In this document: piece after piece, positions 16,690 through 24,019 of the stretch
Position numbering within the stretch: the first letter of the stretch is position 1
Layout: each line of letters begins with the position of its first letter
Source of the DNA: a virus
Direction: 5' to 3' (one strand)
IMG/VR virus record: IMGVR_UViG_3300023179_000356
Span: 1-30,491 of that record
Length of the DNA: 30,491 nucleotides
Notes under the pieces: model-generated
Seen by the model: the letters and a program-made list of their open reading frames with translations, nothing else
The model's database searches: none
What the model was told of the DNA's origin: nothing
Position numbers and translations under genes: made by a program

Positions 16690-17211
16690 ATGCTTACTCT
16701 AAAAGAGCTAACTAGTGAAAACCATAAAATTGCTGAAAATCATGTTTTTACCAAATTATTGCTTAGTGGTAAAATCACCAAACAAATATATGCAACCTAT
16801 TTAGCTAATCAATTACAGCAATATAGTATACTAGAATCTAAAGCGGTAAGTTTATTAAATAAACTACCTGGTATATACCGCACTCATTTAATTTTACAGG
16901 ATTTAGTAGAGTTAAATACATCAGCTATTGTTTTTCAAACTACTGTTGAATATTTTAATCGTATTATAAAACTAAATAGTAATGAGTTATGGTCGCATAT
17001 ATACACTAAACATATGGGTGATTTATATGGTGGCCAAATAATTAAAAGTAAAGTGCCAGGAAGTGGCAAAATGTATCAGTTTAATAATAGATTAGATCTA
17101 ATTAACAATTTACGTTCAAATTTAGATTTAAACATGGCTACTGAAGCTAATTGGTGTTTTAAATCAACAATAGATCTTTTTGATAATATAGCTAATGAGT
17201 ATAATCTTTAA
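16690..17211 (+). CDS. ho1: Heme oxygenase (biliverdin-forming), compact phage type
   Basis: A 173-residue heme oxygenase, which opens heme to biliverdin, CO and Fe(II) using O2 and electrons. The proximal heme ligand is His12 in LTSENHKIAEN, matching the T-x-x-x-H-x-x-A-E motif. The distal-helix signature is HMGDLYGGQ (Gly110, Asp111, Gly114, Gly115). The helical pattern between them fits the all-alpha HO fold. It is shorter than typical cyanobacterial HO1 (about 230 residues) because the C-terminal tail is reduced. The ATG at 16690, just after the oxygenase stop, is preferred over an upstream in-frame ATG at 16645 that would add 15 residues unrelated to HOs. The product biliverdin is the substrate of the next gene, which overlaps by 17 bases. 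Confidence 0.9.
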   Translation: MLTLKELTSENHKIAENHVFTKLLLSGKITKQIYATYLANQLQQYSILESKAVSLLNKLPGIYRTHLILQDLVELNTSAIVFQTTVEYFNRIIKLNSNELWSHIYTKHMGDLYGGQIIKSKVPGSGKMYQFNNRLDLINNLRSNLDLNMATEANWCFKSTIDLFDNIANEYNL

Positions 17212-17854
17212 TAGACTAAAACAACACGAAAAAGCCTTAGAAGAAATACTATCCTCTAAGGCTTTTTCAATACCTGACAAAAACATCTATACCTGGACTA
17301 ATAAAGTTTTTAGTAATAGTTATATAAGACGTGCCCACTTAGATTGTATAGATGCTATAACCACAAAAAAATTATACATGATGCATCTATGTGTATTTCC
17401 AAACACTAAACTAAATGCACCTATATATGGTTTTGATATTATTGCTGGCCCAAATAAGGTAACCGGAGCATTTTTAGATATTAGTCCTATAGACCCTAAA
17501 CATCCTATGTGTAATTGGTATAAAGATCTAGTAAAAGATCTTGTTTGGTCAAAGCCTAGACAGTTGCCTGAATGGGCACAAAAAATATTTAGTAGTAATA
17601 TGATTGCTGCTGGAAATATTAGTAGTGAAGCAGAATTAAGTGTTATATTAGAGCTAAGTATAACAATGTTAAATAAATATTTAGATTTAGTAGAATTGAG
17701 TACAAGTAGTGTGGATTATACTAATAAACAAAACTACTACTGCAAGCAACAAAAATGTAATCCACATACGCCAAAAGTTTTAAAAAGCATTGGTTTTAGT
17801 GAGCAATTAATCAATGACTTTATCAATAATTGTTTATTTCCAGAAGTGGTTTAA
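17195..17854 (+). CDS. pcyX: Ferredoxin-dependent bilin reductase, PcyX-type
   Basis: A 219-residue member of the FDBR family, closest in pattern to PcyA. The core reads RRAHLDCIDA, MMHLCVFPN, then YGFDIIAGPNKVTGAFLDIS. Against cyanobacterial PcyA the catalytic His88 and Asp105 correspond to His64 and Asp81, whereas PcyA Glu76 is Asp50. That Glu-to-Asp change is the reported hallmark of PcyX, a phage-only clade that makes phycoerythrobilin from biliverdin by four-electron reduction. The C-terminal YYCKQQKCNPHTPKVL also fits the PcyA/PcyX end. Electrons would come from ferredoxin of host or phage; none is encoded here. It overlaps the heme oxygenase gene and ends with tandem TAA stops. PcyX is preferred over PebS and PcyA; product identity is inferred. 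Confidence 0.87.
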   Translation: MSIIFNRLKQHEKALEEILSSKAFSIPDKNIYTWTNKVFSNSYIRRAHLDCIDAITTKKLYMMHLCVFPNTKLNAPIYGFDIIAGPNKVTGAFLDISPIDPKHPMCNWYKDLVKDLVWSKPRQLPEWAQKIFSSNMIAAGNISSEAELSVILELSITMLNKYLDLVELSTSSVDYTNKQNYYCKQQKCNPHTPKVLKSIGFSEQLINDFINNCLFPEVV

Positions 17855-17858
17855 TAAA

Positions 17859-17886
17859 TATATAGAAATATTATCTACTCTATATA
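17859..17886 (+). promoter_or_regulatory. AT-only inverted repeat between pcyX and the next fibre gene
   Basis: TATATAG (17859-17865) is complementary to CTATATA (17880-17886) across a 14-base loop, in the 54-base gap after pcyX. The stem is weak and has no following T run, so it is not a convincing terminator. It could be an RNA processing site or lie in a phage-specific promoter. The next gene has its own GGAG ribosome site. Confidence 0.25.
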
Positions 17887-17908
17887 TAGGCAAATAATTG
17901 GAGCATAT

Positions 17909-19621
17909 ATGACTAGAGCAACAGTATTAGCAAGATTAGTATCTACTGGCAAACAGCTAGAAGATGGCATAATGACTGCTAGCGATATTGGTACCATAGG
18001 CGGATTTGATACTACCCAAGTGTTAAATATTAGCAATACCACTGATTCTACGGGCCCAACTACTGGAGCCATAGTAGTTGCTGGTGGCATAGGCATAGCT
18101 AAAAAATTATATGTGCATCAAGGATTTGATATAGGTAGTGCAACGGGCGGAACCGGTAGCAGTATTATAACACTTAGAAGTTCATTAACATATCCTAGTG
18201 GACTAACGGCTTTAGAAACTAAAAATTTAAGTAGTGATACCATTTTAGGTTTAACATTAACTAATAGTACGCACAGTGGTAAAATATATCAAGTAGCCAA
18301 TGAGTTAATAATTAGAGATAATACTAATGAAACACTACGATTAGGTTCAGCAACTGGATTAAAGATTCCTTTTAGTATAGCCTCAACATCCACAACTACA
18401 GGATCATTAATAGTTAGTGGTGGAACAGGTATAGCAGGCAATACATATATTGGCGGTATTTTAAATGCGACCAATACTACTGCTTCTACTTCTTCAACTA
18501 CAGGTGGCTTAGTTATTAGTGGAGGATTAGGTATAGCTGGTTCTATTAATTCAGCAGGAAATATTACTGCCGTATCTCTAGAAAATACACCAATAGGAAG
18601 TACAACAGCAAATACTGGTAGATTTACCAGTGTTAATATTATAAATGCAACTGGTTCAACTAGTAAAACTAGTGGTGCTTTAATTGTTGGCGGTGGTGTT
18701 GGTATAAATGAAAATCTATATATTGGTGGCATTTTAAATGTAGAGGGTGCTGTAACAATAACTGGAAATTTAACGGTTAATGGTACAACTACTACCGTTA
18801 ATACTAGTACATTAAATATTGCAGATAATATAATTACATTAAATAGCGATGTTCTATCAGGATCACCAACTCAAGATGCTGGTATAGAAGTATTACGTGG
18901 TACAAGCGCTACGGTTGGTATAAAATGGAATGAAACAAGTGATGCATGGGAAATGTCTGATGCAACTGGAGCATATTCTAAAATAGCTACCAATGCTTTT
19001 AGCAAAATAACTGTTAATGGACAAAGCGATGTAGATGCTGATACTAACGCAGATACTTTAACACTAGTTGGTAGTGGTATTACTATTACTACTAATGCTA
19101 CCACAGATACAATAACTTTTACTAGTACTGGTATTACTAGTGTTAGTGGTACAACTAATCAAGTTACAGCTAGCACTACCAGTGGTGCTGTAACACTAAG
19201 TTTGCCCCAAAGCATTAACACAGCAGCCAGCGTTCAGTTTGGATCGCTAGGTGTAGGCACTGCAGCTAGCGGTACTGCGGGTGAACTTAGATGTACTGGC
19301 GATATTACAGCTTATTATTCCGCTTCTGATATAAGAGTTAAAGAAAATGTTAATAATGTATCAGGAGTATTAGATAAAATTAATAATTTAAACTTATATA
19401 GTTTTAATTATATAAATAATCCTAATAAGAAAATGTTAGGATTAATGGCACAAGAATTAATTAATCAGTTTCCAGAGCTGGTTTATGAAACAAAGCCTTT
19501 TGATGATTCTGTTAAACTAGATAAAATATATGCCGTAAATTATTCATTAGTATCTGCAGTTTTGGTACAGGCTATAAAAGAGTTAAATAAAAAATTGGAT
19601 AATTTAATAGGAAATATATAA
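17909..19621 (+). CDS. Tail fibre with S74 self-cleaving chaperone domain
   Basis: A 570-residue fibre. Residues about 55-270 hold four to five copies of a repeat of the form T-T-G-A-L-V-V-x-G-G-x-G-I-A-x-x-L-Y-I-G-G, also present at the end of the 960-residue fibre. After a beta-rich segment (NLTVNGTTTTVNTSTLNIAD), the C-terminus is an intramolecular chaperone of the Peptidase_S74/endosialidase type: SDIRVKENV, then LNLYSFNY, LGLMAQELINQFPELV and YSLVSAVLVQAIKELN. By homology the chain should be cut just before Ser473, with Lys478 as partner (the Ser/Lys spacing of five matches the known dyad), releasing about 98 residues after trimer folding. The stop shares a base with the next start (TAATG). 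Confidence 0.88.
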   Translation: MTRATVLARLVSTGKQLEDGIMTASDIGTIGGFDTTQVLNISNTTDSTGPTTGAIVVAGGIGIAKKLYVHQGFDIGSATGGTGSSIITLRSSLTYPSGLTALETKNLSSDTILGLTLTNSTHSGKIYQVANELIIRDNTNETLRLGSATGLKIPFSIASTSTTTGSLIVSGGTGIAGNTYIGGILNATNTTASTSSTTGGLVISGGLGIAGSINSAGNITAVSLENTPIGSTTANTGRFTSVNIINATGSTSKTSGALIVGGGVGINENLYIGGILNVEGAVTITGNLTVNGTTTTVNTSTLNIADNIITLNSDVLSGSPTQDAGIEVLRGTSATVGIKWNETSDAWEMSDATGAYSKIATNAFSKITVNGQSDVDADTNADTLTLVGSGITITTNATTDTITFTSTGITSVSGTTNQVTASTTSGAVTLSLPQSINTAASVQFGSLGVGTAASGTAGELRCTGDITAYYSASDIRVKENVNNVSGVLDKINNLNLYSFNYINNPNKKMLGLMAQELINQFPELVYETKPFDDSVKLDKIYAVNYSLVSAVLVQAIKELNKKLDNLIGNI

Positions 19622-21231
19622 TGTCATATTATTCTGTATTCAATTTGAGTAATGGTGCTGTAAGTAATACTTCTATATCTACACTAGCCAACGAGCTTAC
19701 AGGATCTTCTACCAATCAAATTAATTTTGGTGGAAGATACATAGGACCATTACTAGCTGGAGGTGCGCCAGCACTAACTGGAGATACTTCAATAACTAAT
19801 ATTAGTATTAGTAAATTAGCAGGTAAAGGTACAGATTATTGGATACCTACTAATAATAGTAATACATATACTGCATTAGCACCTAACGATAATTTATCTT
19901 ATGCATCAGGTAGTCATAGTGTGGGTTATGTTACTAATGATACTAGTAAATGGTATCATTCTTATTCTTATAGAGTATTTGCACCTGGAAAAACTTCTGT
20001 TGACTATATTGGATGGAATCAAGATCCTGCCAATATATTATGGGATGATCCTTATGTTACTACTGCTGGTTCAGGAATAATTAGTAGATATGATGCTGAT
20101 TATTGGGTAAACAATACAAATATATCCAAATTGCCACTTAAAATATATCAAATACCACCAAATTGTACTACAGTAACAATACAAGCATGGGGTGGTGGCG
20201 GTGGTAGTGGTGGTAGTTGGTATGATTCCTATGGTGGTTATGGTGGTGCTGGTGGTTATGCTACTACTACTTTAACAGTTAATTCAACAGTTAACCCTGC
20301 TACTGGTAGAACGGTTAGAGTTGGAGATTTATTATACTGTTGGATAGGTTTAGGTGGGGGTGGAGCTACAGATCTATGGACTGCTGGTGTAGGAGGAATG
20401 GGAACTGCAGTATGGTTATTAAGTGGACCTAGCTATGGAGCTGTAGGTTATCCTAAAACTACTGGTGGTAAAAGTTTATATAATAGTGCATGGTCTGAGT
20501 GGCAAGGTGCTACCGTTGGTGGAGGTGGTTTTTTAACTGGTCTTACACAAAAATATTTTAGAGAAGTTTTTGGGGGGGAAGGCTACTTCAATCAAACTAA
20601 TCTTGCTAAAGATATTTGTGTATTAATAGCTGGCGGAGGTGGGGGTGGTGGATCTGTAAACGCGAGTGGAGGAATTTCTGGAGCTGGCGGTGGTAGCGGT
20701 GGTAGTGATGGAGCAAGTGCTCCACTTATTTCGGCTAGCGGTACTGGAGCCACTACTACTGCTCATGGTTTAGGTTCGGTTACAGCATCTGGCTCAGTAA
20801 CTAGTGTAGAACAAGCAGGTAGATGGTCTAATACAAATCAAAATACTATTAGAAATACCAGTGATGTTCCAGAAGCAACTATAATTGGATTATTTCCAGA
20901 AATAAATATTGGACATGATTCATTAGCAAGTGCCGGTCTTTCAAGCTATGCTAATTCAGGTGGTGGTGGTGGCGGAGCATTTCGAGGAAATATTGGGCCA
21001 AGAATCACGTCGGATCAAAGTAGTAATAATCGTGGACGTGGTGGTGGTGGCGGAGCAAATAAAGTATATCTTGGATCAGGAAGTACTAGTAGTAGTGGAG
21101 TATCTAATAGTCCTCCTAATAGTGATGGTACTCATGGAATTGGTGGTACACCAAGGTATGCTGTAAGAGACTCATATTATTGGCGAGGCGGACCTGGAAG
21201 AGCAGGAAAAGTAGTAATGCAATTTAATTAG
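19621..21231 (+). CDS. Glycine-rich tail adhesin
   Basis: A 536-residue protein in which roughly the last 360 residues are glycine-rich. They contain polyglycine blocks (WGGGGGSGGSW, AGGGGGGGSV, SGGGGGGAFRG, RGRGGGGGANK) between aromatic strands, and end GRAGKVVMQFN. This resembles the polyglycine type II sandwich tips of T4-like adhesins and the C-terminus of the 1109-residue adhesin upstream. The N-terminal NGAVSNTSISTLANELTGSS is a short attachment motif seen in fibre-linked adhesins. A run of seven G at 20572-20578 is the longest I noticed in this AT-rich window and lies early in the glycine-rich part. A chaperone-like gene follows. The likely role is receptor recognition. Confidence 0.78.
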   Translation: MSYYSVFNLSNGAVSNTSISTLANELTGSSTNQINFGGRYIGPLLAGGAPALTGDTSITNISISKLAGKGTDYWIPTNNSNTYTALAPNDNLSYASGSHSVGYVTNDTSKWYHSYSYRVFAPGKTSVDYIGWNQDPANILWDDPYVTTAGSGIISRYDADYWVNNTNISKLPLKIYQIPPNCTTVTIQAWGGGGGSGGSWYDSYGGYGGAGGYATTTLTVNSTVNPATGRTVRVGDLLYCWIGLGGGGATDLWTAGVGGMGTAVWLLSGPSYGAVGYPKTTGGKSLYNSAWSEWQGATVGGGGFLTGLTQKYFREVFGGEGYFNQTNLAKDICVLIAGGGGGGGSVNASGGISGAGGGSGGSDGASAPLISASGTGATTTAHGLGSVTASGSVTSVEQAGRWSNTNQNTIRNTSDVPEATIIGLFPEINIGHDSLASAGLSSYANSGGGGGGAFRGNIGPRITSDQSSNNRGRGGGGGANKVYLGSGSTSSSGVSNSPPNSDGTHGIGGTPRYAVRDSYYWRGGPGRAGKVVMQFN

Positions 21232-21240
21232 AGTTAAAAT

Positions 21241-21846
21241 ATGACAACATCAACAATACCTAATACTGGTGGTCCTAGTTCTGTACCATATCAACCAGCA
21301 CGATGGGTTTATATAAACCCTGATAATACTCTAACAGAAATATCGTATTTAAATAATTTTATTTTTAATAATATAGAGTATAATACACAAGAGCTATTTT
21401 TAAAGTCCGAACAGAAAATAAAAGATTTAGGCTTTTACAAAATAATTGTAAATTATCCTATTATTAATTCTTTTCAACATGTAGTTACTAATCCAGATTT
21501 AGCTGTTGCTACTATAAATCACGGTGAAAAAAATATTTATGTAAAACTTGAAGTTAATAGTCATACTTGGTTACATATAAAAGATGTAATAAATAGTGAA
21601 ATAAGTAAACAGCTTGATAAGTTTGCACAGCAGCGTGGATACGACAATGTAGTATCTTGTGTATCTTATGCTAACTCTACTAATATTACTTATAAAGAAG
21701 AAGCATTATACTGTATGCAATTACGCGATCAAGTATGGGCAATTATAACAGATTGGATAAATAAAGTAGATAACTACGAAATAGAAATGCCTGGTTCAAT
21801 GGAACAAATATATAAAAAGTTACCTGAATTTGTTTGGCCAACATAA
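21241..21846 (+). CDS. Tail fibre chaperone-like protein (DUF4376-like C-terminus)
   Basis: A 201-residue protein. The N-terminal half is a beta domain (QPARWVYINPDNTLTEISYL). The C-terminal half contains KQLDKFAQQRGYDNVVSCVS, EEALYCMQLRDQVWAIITDW and the final LPEFVWPT. An Arg/Asp-containing helix followed by W-x-x-I and a C-terminal L-P-x-x-x-W-P is the usual ending of DUF4376-type tail fibre chaperones. It follows the glycine-rich adhesin by nine bases, mirroring the adhesin-chaperone pair at 11705-15496. It is probably dedicated to that adhesin. Its stop forms a TAATG junction with the inner spanin. Confidence 0.7.
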   Translation: MTTSTIPNTGGPSSVPYQPARWVYINPDNTLTEISYLNNFIFNNIEYNTQELFLKSEQKIKDLGFYKIIVNYPIINSFQHVVTNPDLAVATINHGEKNIYVKLEVNSHTWLHIKDVINSEISKQLDKFAQQRGYDNVVSCVSYANSTNITYKEEALYCMQLRDQVWAIITDWINKVDNYEIEMPGSMEQIYKKLPEFVWPT

Positions 21847-22253
21847 TGTTTATATTAAATTTTATTCCTAGTTGGTTTTTTCCAACCTTAGCTATACTAG
21901 CCTTGTTAGTATTTTTAATAAGCAGATACATAAAACTAGCACAAGCTCAATTAATACACTATGCTAGTATTGTAGTATTTTCACTAGCAATATTTATGAC
22001 TGGTGCAAATTGGAATAATGATCACTGGTTGGCTAAAGTTAAAGAGGTAGAAGCCAAATTAGCGGTAGTTGAAGCTAAAAGCGCTAAAGAAAATACTAAG
22101 ATAGTAGAAAAAGTAGTTACTAAACGTGAAATAGTACGTGTGCAGGGCAATGAAATTGTAAAATATATAGATCGAGAAAAACTGGTAATAGATGAAAATT
22201 GTAAAATACCAGAATCAGTTGTAGAAGCGCATAACAAGGCTGTAAAACAATGA
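21846..22253 (+). CDS. Inner-membrane spanin (Rz-like) with two TM segments
   Basis: A 135-residue protein. Two hydrophobic segments (about residues 7-28 and 39-57) are joined by a positively charged loop (SRYIKLAQ). They are followed by a long charged helical region (KVKEVEAKLAVVEAKSAKEN, IVEKVVTKREIVRV) expected to form a periplasmic coiled coil. It overlaps a short lipoprotein by ATGA and precedes the endolysin, the order expected for i-spanin, o-spanin and lysin. The TAATG start at 21846 is chosen over an in-frame ATG at 21834 inside the previous gene. Most Rz proteins have one TM. With two, and with the positive loop inside, both ends would be periplasmic, which still allows spanin function. 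Confidence 0.7.
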   Translation: MFILNFIPSWFFPTLAILALLVFLISRYIKLAQAQLIHYASIVVFSLAIFMTGANWNNDHWLAKVKEVEAKLAVVEAKSAKENTKIVEKVVTKREIVRVQGNEIVKYIDREKLVIDENCKIPESVVEAHNKAVKQ

Positions 22254-22510
22254 AATATGTTATTACATTAGCACTAATACTAGGGGGCTGTGCTACGACG
22301 GTTCCAGTAACACAACGCTTTCCAGACGCACCTAAACCGCTACTAGAGCATTGTAAGCCGCTTAAAGAAGCACCACAAGCTGTACAGCTAAGTGAGCTTA
22401 CTAAAATTATAGTAGATAATTATATGGAATATCATATTTGCAGTGGCAATAATAGTGCATGGATAGAGTGGTATACAACACAGCAACGTATATTTAACAA
22501 GGAGAAGTAG
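22250..22510 (+). CDS. Outer-membrane spanin lipoprotein (Rz1-like)
   Basis: An 86-residue lipoprotein. The signal peptide ends in a lipobox, LALILGGC, with Cys14 as the predicted lipidated residue. The mature part has Pro-containing FPDAPKPLLEHCKPLKEAPQ and a C-terminal segment NYMEYHICSGNNSAWIEWYT. This N-Y-x-x-Y-H-x-C...A-W-x-x-W-Y pattern is typical of Rz1-like o-spanins in phages with separate spanin genes. It would sit in the outer membrane, pair with the inner spanin across the periplasm and fuse the membranes at lysis. The start overlaps the i-spanin stop (ATGA), and the stop overlaps the GTG start of the endolysin. Confidence 0.8.
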   Translation: MKYVITLALILGGCATTVPVTQRFPDAPKPLLEHCKPLKEAPQAVQLSELTKIIVDNYMEYHICSGNNSAWIEWYTTQQRIFNKEK

Positions 22511-23121
22511 TGGAACTAACAGAACAACAATTACAGCAAATTATTCCTAAAAACAAATATGTTAGCTACTGGTATACTGCACTACAACAATTATTACCAC
22601 AATATGAAATTAACACACCAGATCGTATAGCAGCTTTCTTAGCACAATGTGCTCATGAATCTGGTGGTTTTGTTTTTATTAAAGAGAATTTGAACTATAA
22701 ATGGGCAAGCCTGCGTAAAGTTTTTCCTAAGTATTTTCCCACAGATGCATTGGCACAGCAATATGAGAAACAACCTGAAAAAATTGCTAACAGAGTTTAC
22801 GCTAATCGTATGGGTAATGGTCCTGAAGAATCAGGAGATGGTTGGCGATTTTGTGGGCGTGGATTAATACAAGTAACTGGTAGAGAGAATTATAGTTGGT
22901 TTGCTGCTAGTTTACAGATTAGTCCGGAAGAGGCTAGTGAATATATGGAAACCTTTGAAGGTGCTGCACAGTCGGCATGCTGGTTTTGGGAATCAAACAA
23001 TTTAAATCAGTGGGCTGATAAGCAGGATATAGTTACACTTACAAAACGCATTAATGGTGGAACAATCGGATTAGAGGATAGAAAAAAGCATTACGAACAT
23101 TGCTTGCATATATTAAGCTAA
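22510..23121 (+). CDS. Endolysin, GH19 chitinase-like muramidase
   Basis: A 203-residue glycoside hydrolase family 19 endolysin that cuts the peptidoglycan glycan backbone. The first catalytic Glu is Glu50 in AQCAHESGGF, the second is probably Glu59 in KENLNY, and substrate-cleft motif CGRGLIQVTGRENY follows. The later SACWFWESNNLNQWAD and TKRINGGTIGLEDRKKHY complete the family pattern. No signal peptide or SAR domain is present, so release probably needs a holin. It starts at GTG (22510), which shares its G with the preceding TAG; a strong AAGGAG ribosome site at 22499-22504 supports this start. It is the third gene of the lysis block. Confidence 0.92.
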   Translation: MELTEQQLQQIIPKNKYVSYWYTALQQLLPQYEINTPDRIAAFLAQCAHESGGFVFIKENLNYKWASLRKVFPKYFPTDALAQQYEKQPEKIANRVYANRMGNGPEESGDGWRFCGRGLIQVTGRENYSWFAASLQISPEEASEYMETFEGAAQSACWFWESNNLNQWADKQDIVTLTKRINGGTIGLEDRKKHYEHCLHILS

Positions 23122-23138
23122 AATAAGGGGCGTATATT

Positions 23139-23297
23139 ATGCCAACCAAGTCTGTAAAAGCACCTGAACAATCAGCTACACCACCAGCAGATAAAAAAAT
23201 TCATACAGCTGGGTTAGGCTTTGTTTTACTTATACTAACAAATTATCAGGCTGAAGTAAAACAAATATTACAAGTTATTATGAAATGGATAACATAA
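23139..23297 (+). CDS. Small protein of unknown function (52 aa)
   Basis: A short frame from ATG at 23139 to TAA at 23295-23297, preceded by the purine-rich AAGGGG at 23126-23131. The first 20 residues are polar and Pro/Lys-rich (APEQSATPPADKK). The rest is moderately hydrophobic and may form one membrane helix (GLGFVLLILTNYQ), ending ILQVIMKWIT. It fills the gap between the endolysin and the sensor-like gene and joins the latter by TAATG, which supports it being real. The position next to the endolysin makes a holin-type or lysis-regulating role possible but unproven. Confidence 0.6.
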   Translation: MPTKSVKAPEQSATPPADKKIHTAGLGFVLLILTNYQAEVKQILQVIMKWIT

Positions 23298-24016
23298 TGA
23301 AAATAATTAATAAAATTTTAGATTATTCTAAAACGCCTTTTATATTAGCAGCAATTATTTTTATATGTAGTTTAATTTTATTGAGTATTTTTAAAACTGC
23401 TGAAACACAATTAAATCATTTAAATAATGCTATGGTTATAGCAAATGAAATGTCTGATAGTAGTGATAATCTTACTAATTATGCTAGATATTATGTTACT
23501 ACAAAAGATGAGCAGTGGAAAAAAAGATTTGAAAATATTATTAAAATAAGAAATGGTGAAGAAGCAAATAAAGATAATGTAAAAATTAGTTTTAAAGATA
23601 AAGTAAAAGCATTTGGATTTTCTAATAATGAATTAGATCTTATACTTAAATCGGAAAATTTAAGTAATAATTTAGCCATACTAGAAGTGAAAGCATTTGA
23701 TTCTATAAGTCAAGGTAAAATAGAACAAAATTGGGATGTACAACAATTTCATTATACACAAGCTCAAATATTTATGTTTGGAGAAGATTATACTAAACAT
23801 AAAAATGAAATAATGAATACTATTGATAAATTTACAAAAAATGTTTATACTAGGCTAGAGCATGATTATCAAATTAGCATGAAATTAGCATGGATATTAA
23901 TAACTATAATTAATGTATCTTTAATAATTTTAGTTATATCTGTGCAACATCATAATAAAACAATATTAATGTCTAGTGCAAAAGTTTCTACTAGTAAAAG
24001 AAAAGTAAAGGGCTAA
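23297..24016 (+). CDS. Membrane protein with chemoreceptor-like sensor domain, no output domain
   Basis: A 239-residue protein with two TM helices (about 14-32 and 196-215) flanking a periplasmic helical domain of about 160 residues. Near its start the domain reads SSDNLTNYARYYVTTKDEQW and continues FENIIKIRNGE. This closely follows the S-S-D-D-L-T-x-x-A-R-x-Y-V-x-T-G-D...I-x-x-I-R-N-G-x pattern found in sensor domains of some methyl-accepting chemotaxis proteins, histidine kinases and GGDEF proteins. A later GFSNNELDLILKSENLSNNL fits the same family. After TM2 only about 24 residues remain, Lys/Ser-rich, with no HAMP, methyl-accepting, kinase or GGDEF domain. It could interfere with host receptors by mixed dimers, or act as a holin/antiholin-like membrane protein. 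The TAATG start at 23297 is preferred to 23285. Confidence 0.7.
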   Translation: MKIINKILDYSKTPFILAAIIFICSLILLSIFKTAETQLNHLNNAMVIANEMSDSSDNLTNYARYYVTTKDEQWKKRFENIIKIRNGEEANKDNVKISFKDKVKAFGFSNNELDLILKSENLSNNLAILEVKAFDSISQGKIEQNWDVQQFHYTQAQIFMFGEDYTKHKNEIMNTIDKFTKNVYTRLEHDYQISMKLAWILITIINVSLIILVISVQHHNKTILMSSAKVSTSKRKVKG

Positions 24017-24019
24017 ATT

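Noticed and set aside
17195-17854. PebS (cyanophage phycoerythrobilin synthase) as identity of the bilin reductase
   Set aside because: The motif order and C-terminus fit the PcyA/PcyX lineage better; still, only a phylogeny would be decisive.
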